A stretch of DNA of 64,000 nt, taken from NCBI GenBank assembly GCA_028023455.1, contig JAQFVV010000043.1, positions 3,037,483 to 3,101,482 of the forward strand. The letters are read 5' to 3'. Below are positions 45,863 to 58,257 of this stretch, one piece after another; the first letter of the stretch is position 1, and each line of letters starts with the position of its first letter. The translations under genes and the position numbers were made by a program. The notes beneath the pieces are model-generated. The model did no database searches, had not been told where the DNA came from, and saw only the letters and a program-made list of their open reading frames with translations. The DNA comes from Epiperipatus broadwayi (lineage: Eukaryota > Onychophora > Udeonychophora > Euonychophora > Peripatidae).

Positions 45863-46090
45863 TTCATCAATCTCACCCCCAGTTTAATTCTTATCTTTGT
45901 CCAATACACATATTCTACGTCAATCTTCTTTCTTTCCAAAATAATTATTTATCTTTTAAAATGGACACAAGTTTCAGACTACTCTTATCAAATGCTTTTT
46001 CACAATCCACAAAACATATACCAATTCCTTAATTTTTTCCAATATATATCTCCCTGCAATTGTTCTAACAACATAAATAGCATAAACAAA

Positions 46091-47053
46091 GAGCTTTGCT
46101 AGTTGCTCAACAAGCTTTGTGATAAGTGCTTAGCAAGAGAAAGCATTTAAAATATCTCTATCAAACCAACCCAAACCCCAGTCCAATGATTTTGTGCTTT
46201 GGCACTCCTCAATGAAGCACTAGGGTAGTTTCAGACACTAGATCTAAAAATATTAATCCAAAGCCAGCAATTACCTAAGAGTTAACCATTGAGTAGAAAA
46301 TCTAAAAATTTTCCGACCCTTAAGTGTCTTCAAACCCAGCGATCTAACTCAAATAGCTATATGGGGCTGAGAGATCTTCAGCTAAACCATATATTAGTAA
46401 TCTTAGCAATATAACATCACTTAAGATTTAAAGTAAAGACTATAAATAGTCAATAAAAAAAATAGAGCTGGCTTTGAAGACATTTAAGCATCTGAAAATT
46501 TTAGATTTTCTACTCAGTGGTTTACTCTTAAATAAATGCTGGCTTTGGGTTGGATTTGTTTATATTTTGCAAGCTTAAAAAAGAAATGGGATCATGTGAT
46601 ATATGACTAAACATATTTTTTATTGACTTTATAATCTTTGCTTTAAGTCTTAAGTGATGTTATATTGCTAATACTACTAATATATGGTTTGGCTGAAGAT
46701 CTTTCAGCCCCATATAGCTCTTTGAATTACATAGCTGGGTTTGAAGACATTTAAGTGTCTGAAAATTTTTAGATCTTTCTACTCAATGGTTAACTCTTAG
46801 GTAATTGCTGGCTTTGGGTTGGTATTTTTAGATCTAGTGACTGAAACTATCCTAACGCCTCACTGAGGAGTGCCAAAGCATGAAACCATTGGTCTGGGGT
46901 TTGGGTGTGGCTTCTGATAGAGATATTTAAATGCTTTCTCTTGCTAAGCATTTATCACAAATCTTGTTGAGCAACTAGCAAAGCTTGTTGTTTATATTTT
47001 ACAAGCTTAAAAAAGAAATGGGGTCATGTGATATATGACTATATTTTTATTTT
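46091..47053. mobile_element. large inverted-repeat element with an extra internal copy
   Basis: Arm 46091-46459 is the reverse complement of 46613-46984 with scattered differences. The 153-base centre (46460-46612) is itself a shortened direct copy of the right arm (CTTTGAAGACATTTAAG, GCTGGCTTTGGGTTGG) plus its tail (TTTTGCAAGCTTAAAAAAGA...ATCATGTGATATATGAC), and that tail follows the right arm again at 46991-47053. So three copies of one module are present in a head-to-head and tandem order. No protein is encoded. Confidence 0.8.
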
Positions 47054-47786
47054 TTATAAATAGCGTCTTGTATTTTTCCCTCTCTGAAAACCAAACTTCT
47101 TATCCAATATAATACTCTTTCTTTAAGTTAAAATTCTCAATAAATTAGAAGCATGAGATAACAAACTTATTGTTCTGTATTCTTCACATTTAACAGCTGT
47201 CTTTGTTTTTTTTTTTTTGGAATTGGTATCATTATAGTTCTTTAAAAAATCTTCAGATCAAATTCCATTGCTCTATATCAAATTTGCAAAGTGCTAACTA
47301 CTTTCCCAATTCTTTAAAAAATTCGATAGGTATTGCATTAAATTCAATAGCCTTACCATTCTACATTTGTGCAGTTGACTTTTTTACTTCATCTGGCAAT
47401 GTGTCCACACTTTTAGCATCTACTTCAATATGTTCTTCATTTTCAAGTTCATAATTAATTCAGTTATCTTCTCTAATAAATAGACATTGAAAATATTATT
47501 TCTATCTTTTTAATATATCATTGCTATCAGTTAATCTCTTTCCATTCATATCTGAAATTTCACTTGCTACTCATGTCTTTTTTTTCCAAGTGACATTATT
47601 TATTCTTTTAAATACCAGATCATATCTTTTCACATGCTGAAGCCTTACTATCTCTACATTCTTGCTCTGACCCTTTTTCTTTTGCTAAATCAGTTTCTCT
47701 TTTTAGCTCATTAATTTTTGTATATGCACTTTGCCCTTCCTCAGTATTTACATTTTTCCATCTTCTCCATACTTTAATCTTTTCCA

Positions 47787-48726
47787 TCATATTTCAGTTA
47801 TCCAAGATTGTTTAGTTTTCCTTATCCAAATAATACCTATTTCATTTTTTGCTGTTTTTAAGAATCCCTCATTAATTCTACACCAATACTTATCAGAGTT
47901 ATTAATATATTCCTCATCTTGAACAATTCTTTTTATTTCATTTTCACATATTAAACCAAATTTTTCTTTTTGCATTTCCCTCAGTTTATTCAAATCCCAT
48001 TTTCCATATCCTTCCCCACTTTTAATTCTTTTTAAACTCAACTTTGATTTAGCTGTAACTAAATTATGATTTGAATTTGTATCAGCACCAGGCAATACAT
48101 GTGAATCCTTAATAGCATTCTTATATCTATCCTGAATCAATATATAATCAATTTGATAACATTCTTTATCAACTGGAGTTTTCCATGTATACAATCTTCT
48201 ACTATGATTTTTAAAACAAGTGTTTGCAATCACAGACCGATTCTCCTCACAAGGTTGTAGAAGCTGACTATCTCTTTCATTTCTTTTTCCAATACCATAA
48301 TTACCAACAATTTTCTTTTCCTTATCTTTTCCCACAACAGCATTCCATCACCCAATAGCAATATACATGCATTTTTTTTCCCATTGGATATTTTCCTCTA
48401 TCTGTTTATATATTTCATCAATCTCAATATATTCATGACTAGTAGTCAGCATATAAACTTGTATGATTATCAAACCTTTAGGACTGGCATTTATTTTCAT
48501 CATCATCAGCTTATTGTTGTCACAATCAACCTTTGCCACACTATTCCATTTTTTTTCCCCACAGCAATACCAGATTCATTTGATCTATCACCACCCAAAT
48601 AAAATAAACATCTCCATTACTTACTTCTCCACAGCCCTCCCATCTCACTTTGCTTATTCCTATAACATCAGTATTATTTATATACAATTCTCTTTTCAAA
48701 TTTTCCAATTTCCCAGCTCTTCTCAA
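47787..48726 (-). pseudogene. LINE AP-type endonuclease region
   Basis: Pieces at 48726-48541 (AGKLENLKRELYINNTDVIGISKVRW trimmed: GISKVRWEG is the strand with the catalytic-type E/K region), 48539-48348 (IIIQVYMLTT) and 48335-47787. The last is a 182-residue stretch with VGNYGIGKRNERDSQLL, RRLYTWKTPVD, QIDYILIQDRY, and GADTNSNHNLV, in which the usual S-D-H catalytic triplet reads S-N-H. This matches the endonuclease of RTE-like elements, often annotated as craniofacial development protein 2-like. The SDH change and frame breaks indicate loss of function. Confidence 0.8.
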
Positions 48727-48760
48727 AGATCTGACATTTCACTTGCCACTTCTTAATGTG

Positions 48761-49214
48761 TCTTTTCTCAATGAATTAAATTTATGAGGATTTCGCATGT
48801 TTACGACCTGAGAAGCTTCATGACTAAATTATTCAATTAAAACTAGAGTAATGAAAGACAATAATAAATAACTATTTTCAGTTTTATTTATTAAAAGTGA
48901 AACTTCAGTGAAAATGATGATTGTTAAAATCTCCAATTTAAAAGTAAAACAAATAAATAATTTTTGCTTGAATTGTAAGTCTAAAAACAAAGGATTGATT
49001 TATAAACAATTTTATTTTGAAATTAAAAAAAAAAGTAAACTTCAAAAATCTTTTTAGATTGGAAAACAAAAGAACTTGCTGGAGTATTTTTAAAGATGTT
49101 TATAATTTATTAAAAAGAAAAGAAAAACTTTTATGGTTTGTCAAAGAAGTAATATATATATATTTAAAAAGTAAAAAGAAAAACTTTTTTTCCATTAGAA
49201 ATAATCAATTCATA
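48761..49214. other. AT-rich intron sequence
   Basis: Nothing recognised; A-rich runs near 49020 and 49150. Confidence 0.4.
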
Positions 49215-50146
49215 GTAGTTGCGACTTACGCCCAATGTGGTCGCTTGATGGTGTTGTTTCTCTACAAAAGCACAGAAATATGCCATTTACGTGCCCCAAC
49301 TTACAGCCTATAGATCAGTTCTGTTCATATGAGCCATTAGCAGACCTAAATGGCATTGCACACTGTGCTTTGCATCACTATGGAATTAGCGCACACTTCA
49401 CAGATTGCTACTGTAGGATGTGAGGGTGTATGGAATTCAACTGGCCATAAATGTTTTTATGTGTATTCAAAGTAATGATTTTACAAATTACCTAACATAC
49501 TATTATATACTAATAATTGTAAGCCCATCACCGCATTTCCCTACACATCTTGGAAGGTGAAAACAATTGCAAAAGGGTAGGTCCCAGAAGCATTTCACAT
49601 GTCACGCAAAAAGGCGCGTACAAGAGTAATAAAATGCTGTTGTATGTTGTTTTGGAAATCATAATCTTGGTTTGCTCAGACTAGTGCATGTATTGGCTGA
49701 TTCAAAGGATTGGCAAAACCATCGGTTCCCCCCCCCACACACACACATTCCAGCACTACATGCTGAAAGCTTGGTTTTCTCAAGAGTAGTACATGTATTG
49801 GACAATTCTTTAGATCATCAAAACCATCGGACACTCCTCCTGCATATTCCAGTGCAACACGCTGAATGCTGGGTTTGTTCAGACTAGTGCATGTACTGGC
49901 CGATCCTTTGGATCGCAAAACCATCAGACCATCCCTCCCTGCATGCCAGTGCTATGTGCTGAAATGTATAATGTAATTAAAAAATATAATTTAGAAAATA
50001 ATGTTGGTTTCATAAATTTTTTAAAAATACTTTGAAAAATTGGAGAACAGAAAGCAAAAAATTATCAGCCGGGTAACGTTACATTTTATTATCTTTGCAA
50101 GCAACAATGCTATCAAGCGGTCACATTGAGCGTAAGTCACAACTAC
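49215..50146. mobile_element. unclassified DNA element with 35-bp inverted ends
   Basis: The left end GTAGTTGCGACTTACGCCCA... is mirrored at the right end (...TGAGCGTAAGTCACAACTAC) over about 35 bases with five or so differences. The 932-bp interior has no transposase and includes three diverged tandem units of about 95-105 bases (about 49665-49965, each with TAGTRCATGTAYTGG, AAAACCATCRG and a GTGCTGAA-type end). No clear target duplication was found, so superfamily is open. Confidence 0.75.
49665..49965 (+). repeat. three tandem units inside the inverted-end element
   Basis: Starts near 49672, 49778 and 49872, each reading roughly C-AGAC/GT-TAGTGCATGTATTGG and ending in a GCTGAA stretch; a C-run followed by (AC)n interrupts the first. 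Divergence between units is moderate. Confidence 0.7.
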
Positions 50147-52910
50147 CGATTTAATTAATAACTTTGGTTCATACCACTATTTTTTTATATTATATACACA
50201 TATATGTGTGAATTTTATGTATATTTTCAACATGAATTAATTGTCTATTGAGAAAATATAATATGGTTTATTAGGTTTAATTTTTTTTTATATTCGCCTG
50301 TGTGTGCACACATATATGTTAAGTCAGTCATTAATTATGTATTATAAAAATGAATTTTCTTTATAGGTTTATGACCATTCAAATATGTTGATAAATTATT
50401 ATACCATACATCTATGTGTTGATATTTAGGTGTGTTTTATGCAAATCTATTATGAGGAATCTGTAAGTCACAATGTGATAGCTTATTGTATTAATGAAAA
50501 TCAGAATGCTGAATTTATATTTATGGCATACTCAGCAGACCTTAATTTCATTCTATTGTTTCTAATTAATAAATTTATACTTCATTGTTTAAATTATTCA
50601 TATGAATTTATTTAATCCGAAAATATTATAAATTATTATATGTTATATTATATCTCTTGATCACAGTAACAGTTCTAGAGCTTTTACTCTATGAGCTGGA
50701 TACATGCATAACAATCTTATTTAAAATAGGTTTATATTTAGGGTTTATGGACAAGCAGTTGTTGATGATTTCATTACTTCTCTAATGCTGGATGGCACAA
50801 AGGAGATATCCTTTAAAGTCCATTCACTACATTTCATTTTAATTATTTACTTGAAAGTTAAATTTATAGTTGGCCAGTACATTAATGGCACTAAGTAGCT
50901 AGAGTATTTATGATGATCAACATGTTTTAGTATTTTAGTGTCATTGTTATATATTTTGATGGATTAACACTTAAGTTTGTGCATCCAAATTATTGTTTAA
51001 ATAATCTGACTCAACCTGGCAAGAGCTAAATAATTAGGTTGGTCTATTTCAAATCTATTGACAAGATTAACTGTTGATTTATTTTTATCATTGATCATTC
51101 ATGATAGTTTATTGTTTTTATATAATGCTGATGAACTTATAGTTACTTATAATTAGTTCTGTGAGGATCTCACATGCTCATATTCTTTAGTGTTCATACA
51201 TTTAAAATATATTGTATTTGACTTGGGTTGATGAGTGCTATTACCCCTGGTTTACCCCAGACATCATACCATTACAATATATATATATATTATGTCCTAT
51301 TATTCAATTACATGTGTCAAGCATCTGGATTAATATAATTTTTTTTTGTTTAAATTAATAACAAAAGGTAATATAATTTGTAGAAAATCATTATCTAGAA
51401 AAATAATGCCCCTGCCTTATCGATGGCTGTATTACCCACTTTGGGATAAAATACATTGTTTGTGAGGATGTGTAGGTAAACTATATGACAATTATTATGT
51501 GGAATAAAATTGTTGCTGAATGTTAAATAGTTTTGCCATTTCATTTATGTAGTTCACAAATTTATCAGAAGTTTAAATTATGTAGTGTAATATCATGAAT
51601 GAGTTTCACAAACCGTAAGCCTTGATGGAATGATCACTAAATAGATATAGATTCAACTCTGGTTTGCTAGTAATATTTCTGGGTGTTAAATAGTATGACC
51701 AGCTCAAATTAATAAATATTCTAGTAATCTCGACTATCATAAGCCATATTCAGATAATGATTAGGAAATATGACTTATGCAGTCATCATTATCAATAATA
51801 GGTTTTTAAATTGGTAATGCCATTCAATATACTCATCATCAATTATGATTGGGTCAATAAAGTGTGGCAAATAACTACACACTGCCATCTACAGTATCTA
51901 ATTACATTTGACTGTTCAAGTGTGCTTTAAACACATTATCATATATATATAACATCCCAGTACATATGGTGCTGCAATGTGTGACATGTTGATCATTCTG
52001 TTACACTATCAAATGAACAAGAGTCTAGCCTTGCATGAAAATAGCATTGTAGTTTGCAATACTGTTCTCAAGTCTTTGAATTGAAGAAAGAAGAAGAAAC
52101 ACGTTGGCCAAAGGCTCATAATGTTCAGTAACGTAAAATGTAAATTGATAATTATATTCTAGAATATTGATTAAGAAATGAATATTATGATAGTATATGG
52201 AAGAACATAAAATTATTGTACTATATGAAAAAGCAAATAATTTTTTTTTTTTAAAAAAATTGGAATATACTTAGTATTAAATCTTTTAAAGTTGATTGAA
52301 TTATTGAGTAATAAATGAATAATCATCAGCATAAATTAGAAAAACTGCTACTGAAATGTTGAAATAATTCAAGTAGCATATGGCAGTGAAGCTGTGAATT
52401 GCAAGAATGTTTTCAAGTGACTTGCAAGATTTAATGATGGCAGGGAGAACTTTGAAGACAATTTATAAAGGTACGAAGCACACCCTTACAATTCATGGCA
52501 TAATTCATGATTCAGACATGCTAATGCTGTAAACTTTTTGTGGTAAATAGCAAATCTGTTACTAAGGAAAGCATATATTGATTTAGAGACATTGCTGTAG
52601 GTAAAAACTAGTCATCTGGATATACAACCATCTGCCACTATTAATACTTTGACATGTAAAATAGTTTGTCACTTTTCTGACATTTTAATTTTAAATCATA
52701 TGGACATATTTTTATGTTTATTTTTGTATTTAATATATGTATTATTTTTAATATCAGATTAGAAAGGTTCAAAATATGGAAACAATATAAATTAGCTTCA
52801 TTAATATATATATATGTGTGTGAATTAAATTGTGTAATTATTTAATCCCCCCCCCCCCCAATTGAATTGTAGGATTTGCTATGTTTATTACAATTTTATC
52901 ACTGTTGCAG
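50147..52910. other. intron sequence, no gene recognised
   Basis: AT-rich, with AT microsatellites near 51278 and 52806 and a run of about 13 C at 52847-52859 just upstream of exon d. No mobile-element signature seen. Confidence 0.45.
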
Positions 52911-53123
52911 GTTAGTTCCATCAAGTCCAAAGGACCATATGTATTGAAACGGGTACTGGAAATTCTGGAGCAGTGCGAGGGGAGTAGAACTGAAGCCCTT
53001 ATTATTTTACAGCAGGAAGCTCTTGAAGCTTTATTTGAGCATGAGCAGTCTGATGTTTCAGTTACTTCAAATGATTCATCTGACATTGTTAATATCATCA
53101 GCAAAGGAAAAACTGATACGGAA
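52911..53123 (+). CDS. LUBEL/HOIP-like E3 ligase, internal exon d
   Basis: 213 bases, 71 codons, phase 0, after CTGTTGCAG and before a GTTAGT donor. The peptide begins VSSIKSKGPYVLKRVLEILE, then EGSRTEALIILQQEALEALFEHEQ, two likely amphipathic helices, followed by a Ser/Asp/Thr-rich tail (DVSVTSNDSSDIVNIISK). It is placed in the gene by strand, phase and position between the c and e exons. The local GC is higher than in the intron. I do not recognise the exact domain; helical ubiquitin- or partner-binding is plausible but inferred. Confidence 0.8.
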
Positions 53124-53560
53124 GTTAGTTTTATTTTATTCAGTAACTCTTATTATTGGAAAGTATTTTTTGATGATAGCTTTTCATTTTTAATTCAGTA
53201 ATTATTTTACTATAAAAAATTAGTATTTGCAGTATTTTCAAAGATAAATAATTATAATTCTGCTGATGCAGAGATTTATTTACAAATCCCACACTACTAA
53301 TAAATGATGATAACTAATTAGTGTCTTTCCACTTTAGGGGGCAAATAAAAAATAAGTAGTCATAGTTTTGAATTTAAAAGTATCTGAATATGAAAAGTGT
53401 TTGTTTAATAATATAAATGATTTAAAAAATGATAGAAATGATTATAAAATAATGTCAAAAGATAAATGACAAAATTCAATCTTTTTTTTTTACTGTATAT
53501 TTAATATTAGGTATTTATTTATTTACTGCAGAAAAGAATTGCTATTAATTGAAAAAGAAT
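53124..53560. other. AT-rich intron sequence
   Basis: No feature recognised. Confidence 0.4.
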
Positions 53561-55765
53561 TCTATGATTCTTTTTTAAAGCCTTAAATGAAAATGGACAT
53601 GGAAGCATCCAAATGGAGATACAGTAGAATTGGATTACATTTTGACTAACAGAAAATATGTATTTTAAGATTGTAATGTTCTTAATAGAGTCAGCACAGA
53701 AAAGAATTGATTAAGGAGATATATTAAGTGTTACAGCAAAAATAGGAAAATTAAAACTATTATGAAGGACTATGTTAATAGTAGATATTCCTAGCTGTTT
53801 TGAATTTAAATTAGAACTTTCAAATTGCTTTAAAATATTATCAGACTTTGAAGATGAATAAGCTGATATGAAAAAGAAAAATGCATCATAAATTTTTTAT
53901 ATAAACAAGGCAATGTATGAAAAAAAGTCAGTATATGAAAATTTTTAACAAATTTCCACTAAGAAGAATTGAATGTCTAGATTTTTGTAAAATGGTATGG
54001 AAAAAAAAGTTAAAAATGATATAAGAAAATATAATTATGAATTTACAAAGAAAACTCTAAAAGAAAATAAAAATCTCACAAATGTAAAACAAGGTAAGGT
54101 CTTGGCATTGAAAGGAAAGTTGTTTCAGCAATAACAAGATTGAATCATTATTAAAATAGGGATATAGTAATAAAAACAACAAACTAAAAAAAATATATTT
54201 TATAATTACTATATTTTTTGATTTGCCAAGTATTTTAAATGAAAACGTCAGACATGCAATTAAATCTGTGAAGAAAAGAAAAACTCCAGGGAATGATGGA
54301 AGTATTAATGTTGATACTTTAAAATAAGTAGGTGAAAAAATAGAAAAATGTTGGCAAATGTCTGAATGATAAAGATATCCTAGATGATTGGAAAAATGCA
54401 GAAACATTGATATTTAAGAAAAGTGGTAAAAAAGATATTAGAAATGGCAGAGTAATCAATATTCTATCAGTTCTTTACAAAATTTTTATCAATATAATTA
54501 CAATTCATCTACAACGAACTTTAGATTTTAACCATGAAAAGAACAAATTGCTATTGAAAGTGGTTTTAATACAGTAGATCACATTCAAGTATTGAGAAAA
54601 GTTATAGAAAAGACCATTAAATATAAGTTGCCAGTTTGCTTTGGATTTATAGATTATAAAAAGGCATTTGAATAGTATAAGCATTCGATGGTAATTAAAG
54701 CTTTGGATCATCAAAATATAGACATGGGGATATTTATATTTTTTTCATATGTCAAATGCGTTGACTAGGAAGTGAACCCGGGCCAGCTGCTTGGAAAGCA
54801 GATATGCTCAACACTAAGCCACCAATGCTTGGCTATACTTGGGATATTGTCATATTCTTAAGAATATTTATCAAAATTCAACAGCATGATTAGAATATGT
54901 GGTGATACTAAGAAGATTATTGTTGAGATAGGTGTATAACAGGATGATTCCGTATCTCGAAAATTTTTTACAGCAGTTTTATAAGAAGTATTTTGTGGAT
55001 TAAAATGAAATGGTAAAGGAGTAAAAGTAATTGGAGATTATTTAAACCAACTAGATTTTGAAGATGTGGTTGTTTTTACAAATAATGCTTTAGAGCTTCA
55101 GAAAATATTGCATGAGATATCAAACGAAAATAAAAAAGTAAAGGTAAATGTTAAAAAGACTAAAACAATGTTCTCTGTATTTCTCAGAAGAAAAAAATAA
55201 AATTGATAATCATAATTAGAGGAAGTTAACAATTACAAATACTTTGGGCAGATAATATAGATGAAAACATAATAGATGAAATTAATCATAGAATAAAACT
55301 TGGATTCAGTGCTTTAGGTAGATATAACTTAGTATTAAAAGAAAATACGCCTTTGAGTTTGAAAAGGAAAGTTTTCTAATATATGTATTTTATCATTTCT
55401 TACTTATGCATCTGGGAGCTGGTCAAGTAACATATGAGTAATGCCGAGATTTTAAATTACCCAATGAATTATAGGAATAACGAAATTGAAAATAAAATAC
55501 ATTAGTGAGAAAATAAATGGCTGCCATTGATAACATTGAAAGAATAAGACTGAAATGGAAGTGGGCTGGACATAATCGTAATGAATAGTTAGAGTTTTAA
55601 ATTGGATCCCAAGAAATTGTAAAAAACCTAGAAAGAGATCACATGAGATGGATGAATGAAATAAGTTTTCTGGTATAATGTGGAGAGGCTATGGATCAAA
55701 GAAACTGGAATAGACTTATTTTATCATGCAGTGAATTAATAATGGCTGAAAATGATAATAGAGAT
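53560..55765 (+). mobile_element. decayed LINE with RT, plus strand
   Basis: Plus-strand RT pieces in order: KRKTPGNDGS near 54275, DHIQVLRKVIEKTIKYKLPVC in parts near 54580-54640 with FIDYKKAFE (motif A), the GVRQGD-like block reduced to GV-QDDSVS near 54930, FEDVVVF near 55055 in place of FADD, and KVKVNVKKTKTM. The KWKWAGHN-like tail is at 55540-55760. Stops and loss of the catalytic DD make it dead. A tRNA-like element is inserted at about 54740-54840. Confidence 0.75.
54757..54828 (-). tRNA. tRNA-Gly(UCC)-like pseudogene or SINE head
   Basis: The minus strand gives a 72-base cloverleaf-like sequence: 5' GCATTGGTGGCTTAGTG (box A intact), anticodon loop TTTCCAA (anticodon UCC) on a CTGC/GCAG stem, T-arm GGGTTCACTTCC and 3' end AACGCA. 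The acceptor and T stems have mismatches (an A-C in the acceptor, a C-A in the T stem). It is followed by TTTGACATATGAAAAAAA, the same tail as the SINE-like repeats at 4983 and 61187. It also interrupts a LINE, so it is a retroposed copy and not a working gene. Confidence 0.7.
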
Positions 55766-55784
55766 TTATTCATTTTTATTTTAT

Positions 55785-58180
55785 ATTAATCTTCATATTA
55801 GACATGAAGTTCTTATTCACCCATATTTATTATCTTAATATATTTTTATTATATTTAATATGATGTTTCACTCTCTATCTAGAAACATCTTGACCACTAC
55901 ACTCTCAACTTCCGTAATTATATATTGCCTTTATATTTTTTTTATTAAGACATCGTTGAGAGCATTAAGTCTTTTTTTTAAACCTTTTTCACAAGCCATT
56001 ATACGCAAGTAATAACTAAACACATAAAGAAACATTTAAAATAGGTAAACAATTATTTCCCCACAATAAATTATTGGATCCATTTAAAATGATCATCATC
56101 ATTTTCAACAGCAGGATGGTCTATCTAAATGTAATCATATTTTTTTAACCCTAGTCTCTTCTCTACAACACATCAGAAACCTTCCTTTTTACATTTGTTC
56201 ATCTTACATGTAGTCTCTTTCTAGAGATTTTGAGATCTTTTAGGATTCAATTTAAACTTCAATTATCCATTCATTGTTATCTCTTCAACAGCGTGAACAG
56301 TTTAGTTTCATTAAGTCTATTAATTCTTTCATAGATAATAGTGATACCTATTTGTTCTATCACTCACATATTTCATTTTTGAACTTTTTTTGTTATTTTA
56401 ATATATATTTCTCCATATTTTCTCGAACAGTCTAAATTCTCTGACTTGTCAAGTTTCAGATTCCAGAATAAAAACTAGTAAGACATGTCTATTAAAAGCA
56501 TTCCTTTTCAAACACTTAGACATATTTTCTTTTAATACTAAGTTATTTTTATCTAAAGCATTCCATCCAAGTTTAATTCTATGATTAATTTCATTTATTA
56601 TGTTCTATCTGTATTAATAATCTAATCAAGATATTTATAATTGTTAACTTTTTCTAATTCATGATTACCAAACTCCTATTTTTTTATTTTCATCTGATAA
56701 CTCTTGCAACATTTCCTAAAAGTCTGGGTATTATTAATCATATTTTTAAAGATTTTGTTTTACTCTTATTTACAATTATATTAGTGGAGCAATAATAGCT
56801 GTTGGAATTTAAATATTTTAATCCCAACAGTTTATTGTCAATTGTTCTTTATCTCTCATTTGCAGTTTTAATCCACCAACTCTATCAGTTGCTGAATTTC
56901 TGCGTTTGGATCTTTATATATATTGCGAATTTCCATATTTAATCTATTATTATCAGAAAACCAGTCATGGTTGTTCTTTTTAATAAATCTAAAAATCGAT
57001 TTACTGCATTCATAACACATTCATTAAAAAAATTTGCAATTTTAAGCTTTAATAGCTACTGAAATTTAGTACATATAGTAAATTCTTCTAAAAAAAAAAA
57101 GAATATCAATCTTCTTATGATTGGATTCATATCCATTTTTTAATGTAGCTATCATTTTAACATCTTAGATCATACTAATCTATGTTCTGTCCAACAATAT
57201 ATGCTTATAGATGCATGGGTAATGTGAATTTCTCTTATAATCTGACATCTAACTACAATGTAATCTATTCAATTCTATTGTTTTGGGTTTGGATGCATCT
57301 TTATTTCTTTGCAGTGGCTTTTCTACCTAAATAGAAATTTTTTGTATAGTCAATCCTTGTATTGTGTATAAATTCAATAATAACAACCATTTAAATTTAC
57401 AACATCAATAACATTATTTCTAAAAATATTTGGTCAAAGTCTATTATTTGTTCCAACACCATGCATTAAAGTCTTCAAGAACAAAAATTTGATCATTTAA
57501 TTGTATTGCTGTTATAATACTAACCAATATGATATAAAAGCTTTCCTTCTCTGAATCTAAAATTAGAGGATAGATACTAATAAAATGAGTTCTAATATCA
57601 TTGTGCATTAAACCACTAAACATCACATGATCACCATCTCATACTAGCACATAATTGTTATTAAACAATTCAAAACAAAGCAAAACTCTCCATATAGTAG
57701 TGCCATCTTGTGCTAACAAGAGCAATCAATGGATGACAGAAGGCTTGTGCATAAAATCCCTATCTAGTGTGGGATATTGGATGAGTAGGCACTAGATAGG
57801 GATTTTATGCACAAGCCTTCTGGCATCCATTGATTGCTCTTGTTAGCACAAGATGGCATTACTATATGGAGAGTTTTACTTTGTTTCATTGTGCATTAGC
57901 CTTTCGTAAATATTGTAAGAATTCCAACTATAGAAGATACTTAGATTTTACAGTAATCCATTATCATACATTCTTCTTTCACTGACTGACCTACCTTTTC
58001 TAAAAAAATTTGTATCCATTCATCTAATCTATTAATCTTTGTTTTTCTGAGTGATGAGTTTTACTAAGAACAACTATATTGATTTTAAGCCCTGTTAAAT
58101 TGCTAACCACCAAAGCAGTTCCCTGTTCTGGTCTTGAAAAATTTGTATCAAGTGAAATTTCACACATTCCATCTACCTAT
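55785..58180 (-). mobile_element. decayed LINE with AP endonuclease, minus strand
   Basis: The minus strand begins near 58160 with an endonuclease N-terminus (FSRPEQGTALVVSNL near 58130). After the inserted foldback element comes HFISIYPLILDSEKE ... LEDFNAWCWNK (57626-57444, the V-L-G-D-F-N-A block with G-D changed to E-D). Further pieces (CWTEHRLV near 57190) and the LNWIP-type tail near 56250 follow. Frames are broken throughout. It lies tail-to-tail with the plus-strand LINE ending at 55765. Confidence 0.7.
57608..57890. mobile_element. foldback element D, inserted in the LINE endonuclease
   Basis: Inner arms about 57685-57765 and 57775-57880 are almost perfectly complementary (AAAACTCTCCATATAGTAGT, CAAGAGCAATCAATGGATG, CTTGTGCATAAAATCCC). 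The left side carries the extra outer block seen in elements A and E (57608-57680, ACATCACATGATCACC...). The centre that holds the hammerhead-like core in A and B is deleted here. The LINE reading frame resumes on both sides, showing insertion. Confidence 0.8.
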
Positions 58181-58257
58181 ATTTAAAAATAAATAAATTA
58201 TAATATCTTTAATATTTAAATACAAGTATAGTATATATACTTAAGCTAGATGTAATT

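Larger units (their letters stand above)
42450..48760 (-). mobile_element. LINE with AP endonuclease and RT, minus strand, split by two insertions
   Basis: Minus-strand order: endonuclease (48726-47787), start of RT (about 47780-47054), an inverted-repeat element (47053-46091), RT core (46090-45657), a solo LTR (45656-43101), then the RT C-terminal part (43100-42450; VKEFRYLGSWLSEDGRNED near 42960 and a C-E-T-W-T piece near 42780). Both LTR flanks continue the same protein, which proves the insertion. Frame breaks are present throughout. Confidence 0.8.

Noticed and set aside
46691-46725. CTGAAGATCTTTCAG as a hammerhead core
   Set aside because: CUGAAGA is present, but there is no GAAA after the hairpin and no stem I partner.
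49676-49924. 82-codon minus-strand frame
   Set aside because: Made by the three tandem 100-bp units; the repeats do not encode a recognisable domain.
51125-51180. CTGATGA at 51129 as a hammerhead core
   Set aside because: No GAAA at a workable distance and no stem II.
54757-54828. Functional tRNA-Gly gene
   Set aside because: Acceptor and T stems have mismatches, and the copy carries the SINE-like tail and interrupts a LINE.
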